Positions 43,083-53,228 of a stretch of DNA of 64,000 bases are shown here, piece by piece. The DNA comes from Haberlea rhodopensis. Its lineage: Eukaryota; Streptophyta; Magnoliopsida; Lamiales; Gesneriaceae. Position 1 is the first letter of the stretch. Each line of letters starts with the position of its first letter. The notes under the pieces were generated by a model. The model saw only the letters and a list, made by a program, of their open reading frames with translations. It ran no database searches and was not told the DNA's origin. The stretch spans positions 124,001 through 188,000 of the forward strand of contig CAJQUN010000140.1 of the NCBI GenBank assembly GCA_907163345.1. The letters are read 5' to 3'. Both the position numbers and the translations under genes were made by a program.

Positions 43083-44215
43083 ATGGTAAACACGCGGAGA
43101 ACGAACCAGGCGACAAACAATGAGCACCGGGCCCCGTCGGTCAAAGGGAGAGAGCCACCACCTATGACGGTGGGAGAGCTGACATTTGAACAACTCATGC
43201 GCCTCATCTCGGTGACAGTAGAGAAAGCCATGAAACGAGCTATGGATCATTCTGAAAGTGGTCGGGGGGAAAGCATTCGAGAAAATGAGCAACCCGAACA
43301 TGAATCCACGTCTCACCAGCCGGCCGCGGCGTGTCCTAACCTCGAGGTTGAAATGGAAGAACTGAGAGAAGAGGTGAGGGAGATGAAGAAGGGGATCAGG
43401 GGGCAGGGCGCCCCGAAGAAGGGTACTCCTTTCTCCCCGGAGATAGTATAGGAGGAGCTCCCATGCAACTTTCGACCACCGAATGCTGGCGAGTATGATG
43501 GGAGCACGGATCTGGAGGAGCATTTGGGCAGATTTGAGAACGCTGCCATGTTACATTGTTATTCGGACCGTCTGAAATGCAAGGTTTTCCTCACCACCTT
43601 GGTGAAGTCAGCCCAACAGTGGTTCAATCAGCTCGAACCAGGTTCTATAACCTCATTCTAAGAGTTCAGCTTGATCTTTCTTCACCAGTTAACCAGCAGT
43701 AAGTGGTACAAGAAGACCTCGTTAAGTCTGTCTGAGATAAAACAAGTAGATGGCAAGCCTTTTCGAGAGTATATTCGGCGCTTTAATGGCGTTAGCTTGG
43801 AGGTGCCTGCTTGTCCATCAGAAATTTTGATCAGCGCATTCACCCAAGGCTTGAAGGCAGAGGAGTTTTTTCGGTCTTTGGTCAAGAGACCTCCCATCAA
43901 GTATGATGACTTGCTAACGCGGGCCGAGAAATATATCAATGTTGAAGAAGCTCAGGGAATGAGAAAAAGGAAGGAGCGAAAGTCGGTGACAAGCAGTTCA
44001 GGCCGGCGGAAAAGAGGCCCGCGGAAGACGCCAGACTCGGGCGTTTTTCCCATTTTACTCCTCGGAAGATCGCTAAAGAAGAGACAGTCCGGATTTGCGA
44101 AGAACAAGGCCCTCGAAAATCACCCCTAACCGAAGAAGGCCTGAGCAGGGTAGCCATGGAAAAATACTGTGATTTCCATCGAGGGTTTGGACATGACACA
44201 CAAGAGTGCCGTCGC
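43083..44215 (+). pseudogene. gag: E4 gag, broken
   Basis: ATG 43083 opens MVNTRRTNQATNNEHRAPS, an N-terminal basic region, then a coiled-coil-like segment (LEVEMEELREEVREMKKG) to a TAG at 43449-43451. The frame continues with FRPPNAGEYDGSTDLEEHLG, KSAQQWFNQLEPGSI, then (after a TAA at ~43658) FLHQLTSSKWYKKTSLSLSE and ISAFTQGLKAEEFFRSLVKR. At ~44165-44210 the YCDFHRGFGHDTQECR motif replaces a standard zinc knuckle (C-x-x-H-x-x-x-G-H-x-x-x-x-C), as usual in Tat gag. Stops and the downstream shift make it non-functional. Confidence 0.87.
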
Positions 44216-44432
44216 GGAGATAGAAAGCTCGAGCCGACCCAACAAAATTTCCCCAGTTCAGGCAGAGAGCGCCTCGGCCCGTAGCATCTTCAGGAAGCCT
44301 GTCACGGGGAAGGGCCCGAGGTGTGTATCGAGGAAGGGGTAGAGATGGACGTGCTAATTTCCGAGCCCCTCTCCAAGGTAGGGGACGAGGCCGTGGAACG
44401 GAAAGAAGGCAATAGGCGCAGGAGTACATGAG
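44216..44432 (+). other. E4 deletion junction: protease absent
   Basis: Between the gag His/Cys motif and the pre-RT segment (VLVPGQPEKTTRVASDLS at ~44470) there are only ~220 bp, with no D-T/S-G retropepsin motif in any frame. In Tat elements a full protease lies here, so it has been deleted. Confidence 0.65.
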
Positions 44433-45046
44433 GTGCACGCATTGTTGGAAGGAGAGGACGAGGTTGTCTTGGTCCCAGGTCAACCTGAGAAAACAACAAG
44501 GGTGGCCTCGGACCTAAGCACGGACCTGAAGCAAAATCTGTTGAGGTGTCTGTCAAAGTACACTGACGTGTTCGCATGGTCTTCAGTCGAATTGACTGGG
44601 ATTTGCCCTGAAGTTGCACAGCATCGACTGAGTGTCGATCCGAAGGTCAAAGTAACCAAGTAGAAAAAGAGACATTTCGGACCGGAAAAAGACAAGGCCA
44701 TAAGCCAGGAAGTTCGAACTTTGTTAAAAGCGGGGCAAATTAGGGAAGTACGATTCCCTACCTGGCTCTCCAACGTAGTCTTAGTGCCGAAGTCGTCCGG
44801 GAAATGGAGGATGTGTGTTGATTTCAGAGATCTAAACAAAGCCTACCCCAAAGATTGTTACCCTTTGCCCCGCATTGATCAGCTTGTGGATTCCACATCA
44901 GGTTATGAGTTATTGTGCTTTATGGATGTTTATCAAGGGTATCATCAGATCCCCTGGGCCAAGGAGGATCAGGACAAAGTCAGTTTTATCACCTCAGAGT
45001 GAACATACTGCTAGGTGGTTATGCCTTTCGGCCTTAAAAACGTTGG
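44433..45046 (+). pseudogene. E4 reverse transcriptase, N-terminal half
   Basis: Contains LVPGQPEKTTRV, YTDVFAWSSVELTGICPEVA, LKAGQIREVRFPTWLSNVVL, KWRMCVDFRDLNKAYPKDCY, PLPRIDQLVDSTSGYELLCF and MDVYQGYHQI, the standard plant Ty3/gypsy RT text. Stops occur at ~44661 and at ~45000. It is cut at 45051 by the solo LTR and resumes at 46610. Confidence 0.9.
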
Positions 45047-45051
45047 GGCTA
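45047..45051. repeat. Target-site duplication of the solo LTR, left copy (GGCTA)
   Basis: GGCTA at 45047-45051 is repeated at 46605-46609. Confidence 0.93.
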
Positions 45052-46604
45052 TGACCGCTTTATTTTTAAACAAAAGATATTTCAAAGAATGGGTTGAAGC
45101 GATTCTACCGCAAGTGCACGGTGTCAAGTTTTAGTATAGTGAAAATTTAGTAAAGGTTGTCGAATCCACAGGGACTAACGTATAAGTACCAAATAAGATC
45201 AATCAAATTATATTTAGCCTACGATTAAAGGAGTTTGATTAACTAAAGCTAGATTAAACTAAAGAATAAAGATTAAACTAAAAACAAAGAATAGAATGGT
45301 TCCGGAAATGCGAAGATAAGTCACTCGAGAAAATTACCAAACTCGTCGTTCAATTATATTATCTCTACTGATTCAACGGAATTCTCAAATTATCACTCAA
45401 TTGATTTTAAAGGTGAAAGGTTTTCACTATTATTCGATACACTCTCTCGAGCTGTAACGAAACTAACAATAAATTAGAATAAGTCACTCTCGTGCACCTA
45501 TTTACTAATTCAAAGTTGCTTAAATCATCAAAACCTATTAACTCTAAATCTTTCGATTTCAAGTTCTCACGTATGCGATATCATCTCTCGATCTCAATCG
45601 TAACATACATCATAAATTAATGGAGCGTGTTACAGCGTTATCTCTCGATCTCGGCTGTAACCCTCAAATTCAATCAAAGCTAGCTAGACTTTGATCTACA
45701 CAAGCAATCAATCTATGAACAATAAATATCAATGCGCTCAAATACCAATGAATCAATATATCAAACACAACGAACTAAAACTTCAATAATATAAACCAAA
45801 TTCAATTCAAATCAAATACAGATGAGTTTTCTTGTCTCTCGACCTCAAAAACAACAAATGAAAATGAAAATCAAATAAACTAAAGTTCAGAAATACGATA
45901 AACGATGGATGAATCCGTGCGTTGCACCGTGATTTCTTCTCTTGTTCCTTCCTTGCACTCCGGAACGGATAGGCTCGACTTTGGACGAAGAACGGAGATT
46001 GGATCTCCTTGGGCGGCGGCTAGGGCGGCTGCTCTTGACCTAAAAATGTCTGATATTCTCTGTAAAATTCGTCTTCTCTTGTGTAGAAGAGAATCCCCCT
46101 TAATAGCCCTCCAGAATCACGATAAAAAAGGAAAATAAAATCTTCAGATCTCGCGTCTCGATCGATCGAGAATTTCACCGATCGATCGGTGCACTGTTCA
46201 CGCCAGCTTTTGGAACTTACTGCCTCGCTCGATCGATCGGGAATTTCCACCGATCGATCGAGAATTTGAAAATTTCAGCTCCGAGGTTACTGCCTTGCTC
46301 GATCGATCGGGAATTTCCACCGATCGATCGAGCCTTCGAAAAATCAGACTCTTGCTTCTGGCTGGCTCGATCGATCGAAAGTAAATCTCGATCGATCGAG
46401 ATCTGAAGAAACCATCTTCAATATTTTCATCATCTTTTATGCCTCGATTTCGCCCGTTATCTTCTCATTAGCTCATTTCTTCCACTTCCGATCAAACTTC
46501 CTGAAACAAACGAGTAAACACCAAAAAGCATAATATCATCCAGGAAAAAGTACGGAAAATGGGAAGAACTTACAGTTAAAATCACTCAAAATCTAAGCCT
46601 ATCA
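45052..46604 (-). mobile_element. Solo LTR of an Athila-like element
   Basis: 1553 bp, TGACCGCTTT on the left and AGCCTATCA on the right (plus strand), with an exact GGCTA duplication and no internal element sequence. It shares blocks with the E3 LTR (CGCAAGTGCACGGTGTCAAG-like, ACACTCTCTCGAGCTGTA, TTTAGCCTACGA) in the same orientation, so the element strand is minus. Recombination between two LTRs of one inserted element is the usual cause. It splits the E4 reverse transcriptase between the GLKN-x-GA motif and TYQRLMDK. Confidence 0.9.
46159..46398. repeat. Paired CGATCGATCG cluster G (solo Athila-like LTR)
   Basis: Eight exact copies at 46159/46179, 46230/46251, 46300/46321 and 46368/46389: spacings 20, 21, 21 and 21 bp, pair periods 71, 70 and 68 bp. 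Two of the pairs have the same inner text GGGAATTTCCAC, so each pair is a near-perfect inverted repeat of ~33 bp. The cluster lies ~210-450 bp from the 5' end of the LTR on the element strand. Confidence 0.97.
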
Positions 46605-46609
46605 GGCTA
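46605..46609. repeat. Target-site duplication of the solo LTR, right copy (GGCTA)
   Basis: Exact match to 45047-45051. Confidence 0.93.
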
Positions 46610-47465
46610 CGTATCAAAGATTGATGGATAAGATATTTGAAGGACAGGCGGGGTGGAATATTGAGGTATATGTCGATGATATACTGGTAAAATCAAAGAG
46701 CAGATCCGATCTCGTACCTGACTTGGAGGAAACATTTGTTACCCTAAAGAAGTTCGGGCTGAAGTTGAATCCTGCTAAATGCGTGTTCGGGGTGAAGAGT
46801 GGGAAGTTTTTGGGTTTCGTGGTGACGAACAGAGGAATTGAGGTCAATCCAGAAAAGGTAAGGGCAGTACAAGACATGGTTTCCCCCAAAAACATAAGGG
46901 AGGTCCAAAAGCTGACAGGTCGAATTGCCTCTTTACCACGGTTTATTTCCAGGTCAGCACACAGAAGCTATCCTTTCTTCCAAGTATTGAGAAAAGCCAA
47001 AAATTTCGAGTGGAATGAAGAGTGTGAAAGGGCCTTTGCCGACTTAAAGAGACATTTGATCGAGCTGTCGGTATTGGTCAAGACAGGTCTCGGAGAAAAG
47101 GGTCTACCTTTCGGCCACAGAGCATGCCGTCAGCTCGGTATTGATCAAACAGGAAGGACCGGACCAAAAACCAGTTTATTATGCCAACAACGCTCTCCGA
47201 GGGGCAGAACTCAGATACCCAGAGGTGGAGAAGCTAGCATTAGCCGTAGTTATAACTGCAAGGAAGCTGAGGCCGTATTTTCTATCCCACCCCATCACGG
47301 TATTAACGAATAGTCAAATCGGGAGGATCATGACACATCCCGATGTATCAGGAAGGTTGGTTAAATGGACTATTGAGCTTGGCGAGTATGACATTTCCTA
47401 CCATCCTAGGACATCTATTAAAGGTCAAGCACTATCCGATTATTTGGCAGAGATGATCGGATCCG
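46610..47465 (+). pseudogene. E4 reverse transcriptase C-terminal half and RNase H
   Basis: Resumes at YQRLMDKIFEGQAGWNIEVY, then VDDILVKSKSRSDLVPDLEE (active-site Asp pair), KLNPAKCVFGVKSGKFLGFV and IEVNPEKVRAVQDM. A frameshift near 47080-47140 leads into RNase H text: KPVYYANNALRGAELRYPEV, EKLALAVVITARKLRPYFLS and SDYLAEM. Together with 44433-45046 this forms one RT/RH region. Confidence 0.9.
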
Positions 47466-47791
47466 AGCAAGAAGAGGCATGGAACGTGTATGTTGACGGA
47501 GCCTCGAACAGCGAGGGGTGCGGAGTCGGAATAGTATTGATCTCTCCGACTGGTGAGAAAGTAAAAGTTATGGTCAAGTTGGATTTGCGGGTTTCCAACA
47601 ACGAGGCAGAGTACGAGGCGATACTAACCGGGCTCAAATTAGCTCGGGAGGTAGGCGCTAGTAGGGTGGTCCTTCATTCTGACTCCCAACTAGCGGCTCA
47701 GCAGGTGAAGGGGAATTTCGAGGTCAGAAGCGAGAAATTGGTAGAGTATCTGAAGGCAATCCAAGAAATGTCTGAAAGTTTCTCTGAGTAG
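47466..47791 (+). pseudogene. E4 second (archaeal-type) RNase H
   Basis: WNVYVDGASNSEGCGVGIVL, RVSNNEAEYEAILTGLKLAR and VVLHSDSQLAAQQVKGNFEV give the D...E...D pattern of the additional RNase H found only in Tat-lineage elements. The frame is open for this domain and ends at TAG 47789-47791. It presumably helps degrade RNA in cDNA synthesis. Confidence 0.85.
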
Positions 47792-47945
47792 AATATAGTG
47801 CAGATACCTAGAGAGGAGAATCATGAAGCAGACCAGCTCGCGAAATGGGCCACGTCATTAGGGCCCATGTGCCGAAGAGAAGTCGTATTCCAAATCGAGT
47901 TGACGCATCAACCCAGCTGGCGTTGGAACCTCCCAGCATGGAAAG

Positions 47946-49166
47946 TTGGATGACCCCATCCTAAAATACCTGAGGAACGTCGAGCTGCCTTCGGATAAGA
48001 ATGAAGCAAGAAGGATAGAAAGGCAGGCTTTCAGATTTGCTCTAGTCAGGGATATCTTGTACAAGAGATCTTTTGCAGGGCCTTTGCTCAGGTGCCTAAA
48101 CGAGGAAGAGGCTAAATATGTACTCCACGAGATACACGAAGGTTGTTGCGGGGATCACCTAGGGAGCCTAGCCTTGGCACAAAAAACTCTCCTAGCATGG
48201 TACTTTTGGCCTACTCTGAGGAGGGATGCAGTAAAGGTTGTGGCTACTTGTGAGGGCTGCCAGAGGCATGGAAAAGTCCAAAGACATCCAGCCCAGTTCA
48301 TAAAATCCATGATATCAGCTTGCTCATTCGACCAGTGGGGGATGGATATTGTGGGGCCTTTCCCCATCGCCCCAAGGCAGAAGAAGTTTCTAATAGTGGT
48401 CGTGGACTACTTCTCCAAGTGGGTTGAGGCCGAAGGTTTAGCCCAGATTACCGAGGAGGATGTGCTGAACTTCTTATGGAGAAATATTGTATGTCGGTTT
48501 GGGGTACCAAGGAAGTTGATTTCCGATAACGGGAGACAATTCCAAGGACGAAAGTTGACCACCTGGTGCCAGGAGATGAAGATCATGCAGTCCTTTACTT
48601 CAGTGGCCTACCCTCAGAGCAATGGGCAGGCGGAGATCACCAACCGATCTATAGTGCAAGCATTAAAGGCGAGGCTATATGGGGTAGGGAGATACTGGGT
48701 TGATGAGCTTCCTAGTGTGCCGTGGGCTTACAGAACTACGCCCCGAACTCCTACGGGGGAGACACCTTTCAGTATGGTTTATGGTTCCGAAGCAGTGTTA
48801 CCAGCAGAGATAGGAGCGACCTCGGCTAGGGTACAAGCTTATGACAGTGACAATGACGAACGCCGAGCTCTAGACCTAGATATGATCTGCGAAAAAAGGG
48901 AGATGGCAATAATCAGAATGGAGTCCTATTGAAACAAGGTAATCAAGGCCTATAACAAACGAGTGATGCCTCGGAGTTTTCAGATCGGAGACCTTGTACT
49001 CCAAAAGGTCCAGTCAGCGGAGGTCAAAAAACTTGACCCTAAATTGGAAGGGCCCTATAAAGTTGTTCAGAAGGTGAGCTCTGGAGCATACTACTTGGCA
49101 GATGCAAAGGGAAAAAAGTTGAAGAGGCCCTGGAACGCGTTTCACCTTAGAAAATATTATTCTTAA
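47946..49166 (+). pseudogene. E4 integrase, mostly open
   Basis: 47946-48932 is one frame with the zinc module (HEIHEGCCGDHLGS ... CEGCQRHGK) and DDE core: DQWGMDIVGPFP, FLIVVVDYFSKWVEAE, VPRKLISDNGRQF and AYPQSNGQAEITNRSI, then TPFSMVYGSEAVLPAEI. A TGA at 48930-48932 precedes the C-terminal part (48963-49166: LVLQKVQSAEVKKLDPKLEG, PYKVVQKVSSGAYYLAD, AFHLRKYY) ending in TAA. It inserts element cDNA; unlike E1/E2 it lacks a chromodomain-like tail, as expected for Tat. Confidence 0.9.
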
Positions 49167-49253
49167 GCGTATATTTCTATGGTGTATGAGCTCATGACAA
49201 TAAGTTTTTAAATGAAGTCTTATTCAGAAATACAGTCCAATGGATAATTTATT

Positions 49254-49672
49254 GAAAGTTAAGGTCCACCCTGACTATGAAAGTTAAGGTCCGCCCTGAC
49301 TACTATGAAAGTTAAGGCCCGTCCTGACTATGAAAGTTAAGGTCCGCCCTGACTACTATGAAAGTTAAGATCCGCCCTGACTATGAAAGTTAAGGTCCGC
49401 CCTGACTACTATGAAAGTTAAGGTCCGCCCTGACTATAAAAGTTAAGGTCCGCCCTGACTATGAAAGTTAAGGTCCGCCCTGACTATAAAAGTTAAGGCC
49501 CGCCCTGACTACTATGAAAGTTAAGGTCCGCCCTGACTATGAAAGTTAAGGTCCGCCCTGACTTCTATGAAAGTTAAGGTCCGCCCTGACTATAAAAGTT
49601 AAGGTCCGCCCTGACTATGAAAGTTAAGGTCCGCCCTGACTACGATGAAAGTTAGATACGCCCTGATTACAA
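49254..49672. repeat. 25/28-bp minisatellite in the E4 3' region
   Basis: About 16 tandem units of TGAAAGTTAAGG-TCCGCCCTGACTA (25 bp), some with an added CTA (28 bp). Variants include AAGGCCCG and AAGATCCG. It starts ~90 bp after the integrase stop and encodes nothing continuous. Confidence 0.93.
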
Positions 49673-49921
49673 TAAATATTAAGGTCCGCGAACAGAGCTA
49701 AGATCAGACGAGATTTGCCTATTCATGTTTATTCTGAGTCCTCACAGGTCAACCTTGTTTTATACTGATAATTCTTTAGAAGTTATTCTAGAATAGGTCA
49801 GTTTTGTTGTTTCATTCTTACTAGGACAACATTTTGGCAAAACAAGCCTTTCATTAAGTAGAAATGCGCGTGGATTACAAGCTAGCCTGCCTTCGTTTCC
49901 AAAAGAAGAAAAAAAAGGTTG

Positions 49922-51917
49922 TTAAAAACAGCATTGCCAGACATCCCGATCTATGAAGTCAGGAGGGATGTTAGCCACGATTGCCTGAAGATCCAGGAAG
50001 TCATCCGGGTCTTGATCCTCTGGAGGGAAACCATGCGCTTTGAATTGATCTTTACAGCCCTCGAAGACGAGATCAAGAAATAGGAACGCCTTCGCTGCAA
50101 GGAGCCTCTTGAACTCCTCTGACTTCAGGAAGGCCTCTTTTCTACCGACTTCTCCGGCGACATAGGTTTCCAGTTCAGAACAAGCACGGCTCATCTCCGC
50201 AGAAGAATTGGCCAGGGCAGTCTCTTTCTCCGCCACGGCCGAGCGGAGTCGATCAACCTCGGCACGATATTTGGTCAGCTCCATCTCTACTGTCGTGAGG
50301 CCTGCACGGACCTCTTTCAACTCAACGTCTGCAGCCTCAGCCTGGTGTGTAGCGTCTCGGGCTTCTTCCTGGCATCTGACAGGATTGGCCATAGTTGGAT
50401 CCCCTCTGAACGCTTTCACGTAGCATTAGTAAGCCCTGTATAAGGATAGCCGGGTAAGAGGGTATATAGGGAGGCAGGTAAGGTAAGTAAGAGCATTTAC
50501 CGATAGAGCTCGGGACAGCCCTTCCTGGGCCAGGGGTTTCCACTTCATCCCTGCCATGGCTTGTTGATCTGCGCCCGTGGTAATGCACTCCAAGATCTCA
50601 GCCGGTAGTCCAGAGGTAGGACCGGTAATCAAGCTGGTGGACTGGGTGTACTCCACAGGGAGGCCAGGAGAACCAGGCCCAGCAGTCCGCGCCGATTGCG
50701 GGCTTTGAATGGAATCAAGTGACATTTCAGCCTGCGGTCCTGGAGAGGTGGACACTTCTTCCCGGGTCGAAGTGCCAGGGGTTTTCCCAGCCCTTTTCCT
50801 TTTGAGCAACGTGTTACCACCACTCCCGCTCTCTTCCGATTGGAGAATGACACGAGGCGGCACGGGGAGCGTGAGGGGGCGATGGAGCTCGTTCTTCAGC
50901 ACGGGACTTTGGAACAGCCTTACCTTTCCCTTTCTTCTGAGAGACCATTGCGGAAAGCATCTGGTTAAACGACATGTTACCTGCGCAGGAACGAAAGACA
51001 TAAGTAAAGAGCAAGTTAACAGGTAGAAAGTAAACTCGGGTTAGTGAGGACGCACCAGGAGGAGGACTAGCTGGGTAAGAGCTCAGCCTGTATCTCCTGA
51101 GTACTTTCTCTCGGATTAGGATGGTTGTATCAAATTGTCGACCCGCAATGGCTGACATAACCCTCTGGTAGAATATATCTTCTTTGTATCGATGCGGGAA
51201 GGGACGACCCTGGGGGAGAGAATCTCTCCAAGCCATGGGACAAGACCAAGGTCGGGGCGGCTTAACGAAGAAGAATGTTTCTTTCCATCCTTCGTGAGAA
51301 CTTGGGATTTTCTCCAAGAACTTGCACGTGGGACTAGACCCAAAGTAGAACAGACCGGGAAAGGTGGTGTTTTTGACATGGAAAAAATAATGTAGAAGTG
51401 GAGGAGAGAAGGGGGAGGTTCAGAGATTGGAACAAGGCGCCATACTCTGGTAGGAGTTTGGGCTGAGTTGGCTAAGGGAAACGCAGAAAAAACTGGAAAG
51501 ATCTTGGTACAAAGCAGGAATAGGGAAGCGTAGTCCACTCCTAATTTCTTCAACAAACAAAGGGAAGAATCCCATGGGGGGCAGATGGGGACGGTCACCC
51601 AACCTAGGTATTTGAATCTCGTGGTCGGGAGGAATGAAGTGAGAACGAAGAAGAGTCTCCGCCTCAGCCGAGACGCGGGAACTAAGGACCTCATACCACG
51701 GTAGTCCAGCCCACACCAGATCTCGAGGATCAACCTCGAAGTTCTGGGGGGAGGGTTCACGGGTAGAAAAATGGGGGACTTGAAGAAGGGGAACAGCAGT
51801 GACAATTGGCTCTGCAGGGCCACTGCGGGTCGGAGAGCTCGAAAGCCCAGACCCCGAGGCATCGGCGGCCGATCCCCTAAGGGCAGCCCCGGAAGTGGAG
51901 GATGTCGAAGTAGACAT
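49922..51917 (-). pseudogene. E4 antisense accessory gene (Transposase_28-like, coiled coil)
   Basis: Runs opposite to gag-pol. From ATG read at 51917: a Ser/Ala-rich start, then HLPPMGFFPLFVEEIRSGLR and SSFFCVSLSQLSPNSY, which resemble the plant 'putative gypsy type transposon' domain (PF04195). Frame changes at ~51440-51300 are followed by SSHEGWKETFFFVKPPRPW and CPMAWRDSLPQGRPFPHRYK. A 75-bp intron (50981-51055, GTGCGT...GCGCAG) joins SYPASPPP to GNMSFNQML. The last part (~50420-49922) is a coiled coil (MELTKYRAEVDRLRSAVAEK). A second intron near 50436-50500 is likely, but its junction does not fit the frame. Tat elements of the Grande type carry such an antisense ORF; the function is unknown. 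Confidence 0.75.
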
Positions 51918-52277
51918 AAAAAGTAAATTTAATTAAAGCAGGGGCGAAGAACTTACAGAGGGTCAGTGTGCGAATGGAGCGGAAGGAGACGAATAGCGTG
52001 AGAAAAGTGGTGCAAATGAGGATGGAGGGGCAATTATAAGCAGCCCGAAGATGGGGCCACTAGGGCCAGGCCCATTTCAATGGCCAGGATCGAGGGAGGT
52101 CAAACGTCTCAAGCGTGGATGCTGACGCGTGGCCACCACATCTATTGGATGTACATCAATGGTCACATCTGGCTGACAACCTGTCTTGTCAAGGGATAAG
52201 AATTTGAATATCTGACAGCTCGGTTTGGGCCTCGATCTAAAAGGGATAGTCGAGAACAGCGTTACTCTAGCTCGACT

Positions 52278-52293
52278 AGAGGGGGGATACTCA
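52278..52293 (+). other. Polypurine tract of E4
   Basis: AGAGGGGGGATACTCA directly before the 3' LTR at 52294. Confidence 0.7.
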
Positions 52294-53084
52294 TGATATT
52301 CGGATAAGAGGCCAGTCCGGTCTCGACCCTTACTCGAGCATAACATCACCCGCAAGTTCTCGGCTCGGGAATTATCTCCTTGCCTTAGGTGGAGCGCACC
52401 CTGTAGTGCTCAGCTCGGGAAATATGTTCGCATCCGAGGAGGATTGCACGCGATGGTGCTCAGCTCGGGCAGGTGTCTTCACCCCTGCTTGGTTGAACCT
52501 GACTTAGCCAGGGTTGTTATCCCGACTTTAAATAGTTGCCATAGCCTCTCCTTCAGAATTCGGGAAGGTATTTTGGACACTAGTGTGATCCTCCACCTAG
52601 GCTACCTATAACAGAATTTTATTCCCCAACAGGGGACCACTCGCGAAGGGACCAATCAGATAACGACTAGTGTTCTGGGATTATTTTCTGGTACTATTGA
52701 GATCCCGTAGGTAGTGCGCCGTACAAGGGGTACACTGTTTGTCGGTGGTCCCCACTTTACTGAAACACCGGTAGCTAGTGGAGTACTCGCATTGGTCCCC
52801 CGAGGTCCTGGCCGGCCATAACAGGTTACCTTTTCTCTCACCGCCCAGTATATATATGGGGGGCATCAGGTTTGAAAAGGCATCTTCTTTCCCGTGATTT
52901 CCATGCAAAAACGTTTTTATTTCTTACACCGTATATCCGATATCCTGACTTGATCGTCGGAGGGGCCCCGCCGGAGATCTCTCTCCGGCCCCCTTCTAAC
53001 CTTTTTCATTCAGGACCGCTCATCTCTAGTAGGGGAGGAGCTATTGTTAGCCAAGGAAGCCACACTACCAAATCCGAGGTAACA
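52294..53084 (+). repeat. 3' LTR of E4
   Basis: Starts TGATATTCGGATAAGAG, ends GAGGTAACA. Very similar to 42252-43038, with small indels and scattered substitutions. Confidence 0.93.
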
Positions 53085-53089
53085 CCCAG
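53085..53089. repeat. Target-site duplication of E4, right copy (CCCAG)
   Basis: Exact match to 42247-42251. Confidence 0.95.
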
Positions 53090-53223
53090 GATTGCAATTT
53101 GCATCCTGTGATGCCATGGTGTAGAGTTGAATGTAAAATATTCTTCAGCTGTCAGAATTCATTGTTGGGGTTGACGCCCGTGAATAACGGCATCGCAGTG
53201 TATAACCAAAGGTTATGAAAAAG

Positions 53224-53228
53224 TATGT
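53224..53228. repeat. Target-site duplication of the solo Tekay-like LTR, left copy (TATGT)
   Basis: TATGT at 53224-53228 is repeated at 55140-55144. 53090-53223, between this and E4, shows nothing recognisable. Confidence 0.9.

Larger units (their letters stand above)
42252..53084 (+). mobile_element. E4: Ty3/gypsy Tat-lineage element with antisense accessory gene
   Basis: 10,833 bp, LTRs of 787 bp (42252-43038) and 791 bp (52294-53084), primer site TTGGCGCCGTCTATGGGA, gag, reverse transcriptase, RNase H, a second (archaeal-type) RNase H, integrase, then a long 3' region with a minisatellite and an ORF in antisense. The primer type, dual RNase H and antisense ORF are hallmarks of the Tat group (Grande/Retand-like). 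The protease is missing. A solo LTR (45052-46604) interrupts the reverse transcriptase. Confidence 0.93.

Noticed and set aside
50208..50423. Plus-strand Ser/Thr-rich frame
   Set aside because: Shadow of the antisense coiled-coil exon.
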